Positions 5,112 to 8,974 of a stretch of DNA of 8,974 nt are shown here, piece by piece (positions within the stretch are counted from its first letter, which is position 1; every line of letters begins with the position of its first letter). The translations under genes were made by a program, and so were the position numbers. The notes below the pieces were generated by a model. That model made no database searches, was not told where the DNA came from, and saw nothing but the letters and a program-made list of their open reading frames with translations. Location: the NCBI GenBank assembly GCA_017540285.1, contig JAFYBI010000428.1, positions 1-8,974 on the forward strand. The letters run 5' to 3'. Source of the stretch: Clostridia bacterium (GTDB taxonomy: Bacteria > Bacillota > Clostridia > Oscillospirales > CAG-272).

Positions 5112-6521
5112 ATGCCCATCGATCCGAAGAAACACGAAATGCCGACGCAGGCTCCCGCCGAACGCGCGCACAATTTCCGGGAGGTGGCTCTCGGTTATGA
5201 CGAAGAGGTCGCCGTGGCGGAGGCGAACCGCTGCCTCGGCTGCAAGAACTCCCCCTGCGTCACGGGATGCCCCGTGAACATCGCGATCCCGGACTTCATC
5301 GCGAGGATGAAGGAGCGGGATTTCGAAGGGGCGTATCAGATCATCGCGAAATCCTCGTCCCTCCCGGCGGTCTGCGGGCGCGTCTGTCCGCAGGAGACGC
5401 AGTGCGAATGCCAGTGCACACTCGGAAAGACGTTTGAGCCCGTCGGGATCGGCCGCCTCGAGCGCTTTGCCGCCGACTGGCACAACGCGCATGCCGAAGA
5501 GCGCGCGACCCCGCCCGCGCCGAACGGACACCGCGTCGCCGTCGTCGGATCCGGCCCGTCCGGGCTGACCTGCGCGGGCGATCTTGCAAAGAAGGGGTAC
5601 CGCGTCACCGTCTACGAAGCCCTGCATACGGCGGGCGGCGTGCTCGTGTACGGCATTCCGGAATTCCGTCTGCCGAAGTCCATCGTCGCGCGCGAGGTCG
5701 AGACCCTCCGGGAGCTGGGCGTGGACATCGAGACCAACGTCATCATCGGCAAGACCCTGACCGTCGACGAGCTCTTCGACATGGGCTTCGAGGCCGTGTT
5801 CATCGGCTCCGGCGCAGGCCTGCCGAACTTCATGAACATCCCCGGCGAGGCGTACAAGGGCGTCTACTCCGCGAACGAATTCCTCACCCGCTCCAACCTC
5901 ATGAAAGCCTACCTCGACGATCCGAAGACCCCGATCATGAAGGGCGGGCGCGTCGCGGTCGTCGGCGGCGGCAACGTCGCGATGGACGCGGCGAGAACGG
6001 CGCTGCGCCTCGGAGCGGAGCACGTCTACATCGTCTACCGCCGGTCCCTCGAGGAGCTTCCGGCGCGGCGCGAGGAGGTCGAGCACGCCGAAGAGGAGGG
6101 CATCGATTTCCGCCTCCTCACGAATCCCACGGAGATCCTCGGCTATCGGAATTCCGAGGACCCGCGCGATCCGAAGAACGGCTTCGTCACCGGGATGACA
6201 TGCATCCGCATGGAGCTCGGCGAACCGGACGCGAGCGGCAGACGCCGTCCCGTGGAGATCCCGGGCAGTGAATTCACGCTCGACGTCGACACGGTCGTCA
6301 TGGCGATCGGCACCTCCCCGAACCCGCTCATCAAGAACACGACGGCGGGCCTCGAGGTCAACCGCCGCGGCGGGATCATCGTGAACGAGGACGGGCTGAC
6401 CTCGCGCGCGGGCGTGTATGCCGGCGGAGACGCGGTCACGGGCGCGGCCACGGTCATCTCCGCGATGGGCGCTGGCAAGGTCGCGGCGCGTGCGATCGAC
6501 GAAGCATTGTCGGGAAAATGA
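5112..6521 (+). CDS. NfnB, large subunit (GltD/glutamate synthase small subunit-like)
   Basis: This 469-aa protein is homologous to the small subunit of glutamate synthase and is often labelled NADPH-dependent glutamate synthase. Next to nfnA it is better read as NfnB, which holds the bifurcating FAD, binds NADP(H) and exchanges electrons with ferredoxin. The N-terminal domain has two iron-sulfur sites: CLGCKNSPCVTGC (Cys41, 44, 49, 53) and CGRVCPQETQCECQC (Cys88, 92, 98, 102, with an extra Cys100). GSGPSG (146-151) is the FAD dinucleotide motif, GGGNVAMD (285-292) the NAD(P) motif, and AGGDAVTGAATV near the C-terminus closes the FAD site. No glutamate synthase large subunit gene is adjacent, which supports the Nfn reading. 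The ATG at 5112 follows GGAGG (5101-5105), which directly abuts the nfnA stop. A strong terminator follows at 6533-6562. Confidence 0.9.
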   Translation: MPIDPKKHEMPTQAPAERAHNFREVALGYDEEVAVAEANRCLGCKNSPCVTGCPVNIAIPDFIARMKERDFEGAYQIIAKSSSLPAVCGRVCPQETQCECQCTLGKTFEPVGIGRLERFAADWHNAHAEERATPPAPNGHRVAVVGSGPSGLTCAGDLAKKGYRVTVYEALHTAGGVLVYGIPEFRLPKSIVAREVETLRELGVDIETNVIIGKTLTVDELFDMGFEAVFIGSGAGLPNFMNIPGEAYKGVYSANEFLTRSNLMKAYLDDPKTPIMKGGRVAVVGGGNVAMDAARTALRLGAEHVYIVYRRSLEELPARREEVEHAEEEGIDFRLLTNPTEILGYRNSEDPRDPKNGFVTGMTCIRMELGEPDASGRRRPVEIPGSEFTLDVDTVVMAIGTSPNPLIKNTTAGLEVNRRGGIIVNEDGLTSRAGVYAGGDAVTGAATVISAMGAGKVAARAIDEALSGK

Positions 6522-6532
6522 ACGAATAGGCG

Positions 6533-6562
6533 GCGGGAGTTCCGAAAGGGCTCCCGCTTTTT
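6533..6562 (+). terminator. Intrinsic terminator of nfnAB
   Basis: GCGGGAG (6533-6539) pairs with CTCCCGC (6551-6557) around an 11-base loop and is followed directly by five T (6558-6562). It begins 11 bases after the nfnB stop codon and separates nfnAB from the cobalamin-regulated operon. Confidence 0.9.
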
Positions 6563-6595
6563 CGCGGAATGTGACAGAAATTTCACCGGGAGGAC

Positions 6596-6624
6596 TTGCA
6601 CACCGCGCAGAAATGTGGTATAAT
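6596..6624 (+). promoter_or_regulatory. Consensus extended -10 promoter of the B12 operon
   Basis: TTGCAC (6596-6601), a 17-base spacer and a perfect TATAAT (6619-6624), with TGG immediately before it giving an extended -10, form the best promoter in the window. The expected start near 6631 places the whole riboswitch in the leader, about 270 bases ahead of the first coding region. Confidence 0.8.
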
Positions 6625-6640
6625 GCGGATAACTGAATAA

Positions 6641-6810
6641 GAGATACGGTTTGAAAAGTTGTAAGCTGAGTAAATGCAAAGGATATCCGGTTCGAACCCG
6701 GAACAACCGCCATTCCTGTATGGGACGCCGACGCCGCGCACGGACGATTGCCGTGTTCACCGGCAGGCGGACGGTTTCCGCGCGTCCCGAGTCAGTCTCC
6801 GCCGTGTCTC
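6641..6810 (+). promoter_or_regulatory. Cobalamin (B12) riboswitch aptamer
   Basis: The leader matches the cobalamin riboswitch family (RF00174-like) in order. A P1 stem of 9 bp is formed by GAGATACGG (6641-6649) and CCGTGTCTC (6802-6810). The core AAAGGATATCCGGTTCGAAC (6678-6697) and CCGGAACAACCGCCATTCCTG (from 6698) correspond to the conserved GGGAA-GGT-AATCC and CCGC-CTGTA blocks. TATGGGACG follows (6719-6727). The segment GCCGTGTTCACCGGCAGGC (6750-6768) stands for CACTG...GGGAAGGC, and GAGTCAGTCTCCGCC (6790-6804 or so) is the B12 box. It senses cobalamin as RNA and usually turns genes off when B12 is plentiful. A terminator follows at 6832-6863. I read this by eye; some positions deviate from consensus (GGATA for GGGAA, a shortened B12 box). 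Confidence 0.83.
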
Positions 6811-6831
6811 CCGGTTCCCGTGTGGCGTGAG

Positions 6832-6863
6832 CGTGCGGCCGGATATCCGGTTGCGCGTTTTTT
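6832..6863 (+). terminator. Riboswitch expression-platform terminator
   Basis: CGTGCGGCCGG (6832-6842) pairs with CCGGTTGCGCG (6847-6857) over 11 bp, with three G-U pairs and an ATAT loop, followed by six T (6858-6863). It lies between the aptamer and the first ribosome binding site, the normal position for transcription control by premature termination. Its left arm can alternatively pair with CCGGTT at 6811-6816, directly behind the P1 stem. Confidence 0.82.
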
Positions 6864-6900
6864 CATTTTCATTCCATCTCAAAGAAAGAAGGATCTTCCC

Positions 6901-7173
6901 ATGAAAAAGCTTCTCGCCCTCCTCGCCGCCGTCCTCCTCGTTGTCTGCGCCGCGACCGCGGTCCACGCCGGGGAAAACGCCCGCGTGTACGTCACCATTT
7001 CCGATGAAAACGGCAAGCTCGCCGTCGCGCAGGAAGAGATCGTCGTCCACGACGCGGACGGCGACGGTTCGATCACGGTCAACGACGCCATGATCGTCGC
7101 GCACGACAAATTTTACGACGGCGGCGCGGATGCCGGATACGAAACGCCACGAGTGAATACGGCATCTCGATGA
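6901..7173 (+). CDS. Secreted EF-hand/DUF4430-like protein, N-terminal part (frameshifted)
   Basis: This is a 90-aa reading frame that is probably the front part of a longer surface protein. Residues 1-23 form a signal peptide (MKK, a hydrophobic stretch, then a VHA cleavage site before GEN). The mature part starts with a beta-strand-like ARVYVTISDENGKL and contains a perfect EF-hand type calcium loop, DADGDGSITVND (51-62), as in dockerins. The frame stays convincing to about Tyr80-Glu81; the last residues (TPRVNTASR) look like out-of-frame noise before a TGA. The next frame continues the same protein. A ribosome binding site AAGGA (6889-6893) precedes the ATG by 7 bases. It is the first gene after the cobalamin riboswitch. 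Restoring one base near 7143 would give a product of about 261 residues. The specific role, probably cobalamin-related surface binding, is inferred. Confidence 0.75.
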   Translation: MKKLLALLAAVLLVVCAATAVHAGENARVYVTISDENGKLAVAQEEIVVHDADGDGSITVNDAMIVAHDKFYDGGADAGYETPRVNTASR

Positions 7174-7685
7174 ACAAGCTTTGGGGCACGGAAAACGGCG
7201 GCAGCTACGGCTACTATGTCAACGGTACCGCCGCGTGGTCCCTTGCCGACCCGGTCTCCGACGGCGATTTCGTCGACGCGTTCGTCTACACCGACCTCGA
7301 GGCGTGGAGCGACATGTACGCCTGCTTCGAGCCCCGCTTCGTCACGTCCGGCACCGCGGAGCTGACGCTCACCGGCGCGGGCTTTGACGAAAACTGGAAT
7401 CCCGTCGCCGTTCCCGTCGAAGGCGCGGAGATCACCCTGAACGGCGCCAAGACCGGCGTCTTCACCGACGAGCAGGGCAAGGCGAGCGTCCCGGTCGACA
7501 CGAACGCGGGCCGGATCGTGATCAGCGCGGTCAGCGACAGCCAGATCCTCGTGCCGCCGGTCGCCATCGTCGAAGGCGAAGGCACCGCGCCCCAGACCGG
7601 CGATCTCTCCGCGGTGATCGCGGCGGCGGCCGTCCTGTCGCTCGGCGCGGCTCTCCTCGTGAAGAAGCATACCGATGAACGATGA
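7170..7685 (+). CDS. Sortase-type anchored DUF4430-like protein, C-terminal part
   Basis: This is a 171-aa frame beginning at an ATG that overlaps the TGA of the preceding frame. It has no ribosome binding site and no signal peptide, so it is most likely the back half of the same gene. In-frame sequence upstream of the ATG (NATSEYGIS, from 7143) continues the domain. The stretch from KLWGTENGGSYGYYVNG to SLADPVSDGDFVDAFVY resembles the DUF4430/transcobalamin beta-domain pattern, in which an aromatic-rich YYVNG strand is followed by a DGD turn. An Ig-like or carboxypeptidase-regulatory-like segment follows (VPVEGAEITLNGAKTGVFTD). The end is APQTGD, a hydrophobic span (LSAVIAAAAVLSLGAALLV) and KKHTDER, a variant LPxTG cell-wall sorting signal with Ala in place of Leu. 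The stop overlaps the start of the next gene (ATGA), implying coupled translation. Confidence 0.75.
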   Translation: MNKLWGTENGGSYGYYVNGTAAWSLADPVSDGDFVDAFVYTDLEAWSDMYACFEPRFVTSGTAELTLTGAGFDENWNPVAVPVEGAEITLNGAKTGVFTDEQGKASVPVDTNAGRIVISAVSDSQILVPPVAIVEGEGTAPQTGDLSAVIAAAAVLSLGAALLVKKHTDER

Positions 7686-8974
7686 ATAAGAGACCCGTGC
7701 GGGTGGGGCGGCGCATCCGTTTCGGAGCGAGGATCGCCGCGGGGCTGATCGCGGTCCTCTTGACCGTGTTTTTCCCCATGCCCGCAGACGCGTCCGGGAT
7801 CGATACCGTCGGTCAGGCAGAAGACCTGATCGGCGGTATTCTCGCGTTCAAATGCGGCGGCGCGTCGCACGACCGGGTGCAGGAATGGATCGGCGGCGGG
7901 CTCGCGGAGACTGTCGGCGGCTCGGCGGAGTGGTACGTCCTCGGCCTCAGCCAGAGCGGAGAGACGTACGATTTCACCGCCTACCGGGACGCCCTCGCCG
8001 CTTATACCGCCTCGAACACGATCGCGTCCGCCACGACCCGGGAGAAATTCGCGCTCGCGTTTCTGGCCTCGTCGGGGGACGCGTCCTATGCCCGCGAGAT
8101 CCTCCCCGGCGCGGTCGGAAAGCAGGGCGTCATGAGCTGGATCTACGGCCTGCACCTGCTCAACAACGGCATCGAAGCGGGCGGGGCGGGCGGCATTGAC
8201 GCGGAATCGGCGGCGGACGCGCTGCTCGGGCTCGAATGCGGGGGCGGCGGCTGGACCGTCATCGGAACCGTGGCCGACACCGACGTCACGGCGATGGCGG
8301 TGCAGGCTCTCGCGCCCCATGCCGACGATCCGGACGTGAAGGCCGCCCTGGAGCGTGCCGTCGATCTGCTCGCGGGAAGGCAGAGCGGGGACGGGGACTG
8401 CCTCGGCTTCGGCGGCGCGATCAATCCCGAGAGCACGGCGCAGGTCCTCGTCGCCCTGTGCGCCATGGGGATCGACTGCGCCGGGGACGCGCGCTTTCTT
8501 AAAAACGGGAAGACCCTGCTCGACGGGATCGAAAAGTACCGCCTCGCCGACGGGAGCTTCTGCCACGAGACCGGCGGCGGGAGCAACGAGAGCACGACCG
8601 TGCAGGTCTTCTATGCCTGCGTCGCGTATGCCCGCATGGCGCGCGGAGCGGGAAACCTCTACGTCCTCGACCGGATGAATCCGGCGCCTGCGGAGCCTCC
8701 CGTCGATCCGACCGAGCCGACCGAGCCGACCGAGCCGACCGATCCGATCGATCCGATCGAAGCGGCCGAACCGGATCCGGAACCTGACCCTGAACCGAAG
8801 CCCGAGCCTGACCCTGAACCCGAGCCCGCGCCGGAACCGGAACCCGAGCCCGCGCCGGAACCGGAACCCGAGCCCGCGCCGGAACCCGAACCAGAGCCCG
8901 AACCGGAACCGAATATCGAACCGGAGCCGGAGACCGAGCCGGAACCGGAGCCCGGCACCTCCGGGAGGACGGAG
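7682..8974 (+). CDS. Secreted prenyltransferase/squalene-cyclase-like repeat protein, 3'-truncated
   Basis: At least 431 residues are present and the frame is open at the window edge. Residues 1-38 are a signal peptide: a basic start (KRPVRVGRRIRFGAR), a hydrophobic core (18-32) and ADAS before cleavage. Residues about 40-330 are a helical-repeat domain of the terpenoid-cyclase/prenyltransferase alpha6-alpha6 type. Recurring helix motifs are ADTDVTAMAVQALAP (198-212), NPESTAQVLVALCAMGID (248-265) and NESTTVQVFYACVAYAR (302-318), with GGxW or DGxxxGFGG turns between. The same fold forms the alpha domain of intrinsic factor and transcobalamin. Catalytic DxDD or zinc-site motifs of true cyclases or prenyltransferases are not seen, arguing for binding rather than catalysis. 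From residue 334 a Pro-Glu-rich stalk runs to the edge, with 24-base tandem repeats. The start overlaps the preceding stop and the gene is under the B12 riboswitch, suggesting a cobalamin-capture role (inferred). Confidence 0.82.
   Translation, partial: MNKRPVRVGRRIRFGARIAAGLIAVLLTVFFPMPADASGIDTVGQAEDLIGGILAFKCGGASHDRVQEWIGGGLAETVGGSAEWYVLGLSQSGETYDFTAYRDALAAYTASNTIASATTREKFALAFLASSGDASYAREILPGAVGKQGVMSWIYGLHLLNNGIEAGGAGGIDAESAADALLGLECGGGGWTVIGTVADTDVTAMAVQALAPHADDPDVKAALERAVDLLAGRQSGDGDCLGFGGAINPESTAQVLVALCAMGIDCAGDARFLKNGKTLLDGIEKYRLADGSFCHETGGGSNESTTVQVFYACVAYARMARGAGNLYVLDRMNPAPAEPPVDPTEPTEPTEPTDPIDPIEAAEPDPEPDPEPKPEPDPEPEPAPEPEPEPAPEPEPEPAPEPEPEPEPEPNIEPEPETEPEPEPGTSGRTE
8821..8884 (+). 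repeat. 24-bp tandem repeat in the Pro-Glu stalk
   Basis: A 24-base unit starting CGAGCCCGCGCCGGAACC occurs at 8821-8844 and 8845-8868, and partly again from 8869. It encodes EPAPEPEP-type octapeptides within the low-complexity tail of the secreted protein. A shorter 9-base unit, GAGCCGACC (TEP codons), repeats near 8713-8742. Such stretches vary in length between strains by slippage. Confidence 0.8.

Noticed and set aside
6647..6712. tRNA-like segment: a 5-bp stem with loop TTCGAAC (6686-6702) is a perfect T-arm and is followed by CCGCCA.
   Set aside because: No D-arm or anticodon arm fits upstream and the spacing from any acceptor strand (CGGTT at 6647) is too short. The same bases match the cobalamin aptamer core, and the P1 stem and B12 box are in place.
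5064..6713. Minus-strand open frame of about 549 codons opposite nfnB.
   Set aside because: Composition is typical of antisense to a GC-rich gene, and it runs through the terminator and promoter region; nfnB motifs are unambiguous on the plus strand.
6901..6966. Lipoprotein signal (LVVC) in the first B12-operon protein.
   Set aside because: The residue before Cys is Val rather than Gly, Ala or Ser, and a normal VHA cleavage site follows; a wall-sorting tail is present in the other frame.
8659..8958. Minus-strand Gly-Ser repeat protein (SGSGSG).
   Set aside because: It is the reverse complement of the Pro-Glu stalk codons; no ribosome binding site or domain supports it.

Overview
The window looks like a chromosomal piece of a GC-rich, Gram-positive, anaerobic gut-type Clostridia (Oscillospirales or Christensenellales-like). 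The reasons are strong AGGAGG-type ribosome binding sites, intrinsic terminators with T-runs, an electron-bifurcating NfnAB pair, a sortase-like PQTGD surface anchor and a cobalamin riboswitch in front of secreted proteins. The genus is not decidable by reading.

Layout. Positions 1-293 hold no gene but contain three related hairpin repeats and a minus-strand terminator. A minus-strand pair follows: a VOC/glyoxalase-fold protein (1992 to 1648) and then a class Ic aspartate-type aminotransferase (1592 to 294). A 297-bp AT-rich spacer carries divergent promoters and separates this pair from a plus-strand radical SAM protein of the YhcC/TIGR01212 type (2290-3318, TTG start). A shared terminator hairpin then divides it from a lower-GC minus-strand module: a PIN-domain protein (4039 to 3593) followed by a 76-aa partner (3590 to 3360), a probable toxin-antitoxin pair. 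A 12-13 bp imperfect palindrome lies upstream of that module.

The plus strand continues with nfnA-nfnB (4249-6521), which encode the two subunits of NADH-dependent reduced ferredoxin:NADP+ oxidoreductase, closed by a terminator at 6533-6562. A consensus promoter at 6596-6624 then drives a long leader with a cobalamin riboswitch aptamer (6641-6810) and an intrinsic terminator (6832-6863).

Behind the riboswitch is an operon of secreted proteins. The first is an EF-hand-loop, DUF4430-like, PQTGD-anchored protein interrupted by a one-base frameshift near 7143 (6901-7173 plus 7170-7685). The second is a secreted protein with a prenyltransferase/squalene-cyclase-like helical repeat domain and a Pro-Glu stalk, which runs off the window (7682-8974+).

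The most interesting point is this last operon. Vertebrate intrinsic factor and transcobalamin combine an alpha6-alpha6 barrel with a small beta domain of DUF4430 type. Here both kinds of domain appear as secreted bacterial proteins under a B12 riboswitch, which suggests a cell-surface cobalamin-capture system. That assignment is inference from domain resemblance plus riboswitch context. The rest is ordinary central and redox metabolism with one accessory toxin-antitoxin insertion.
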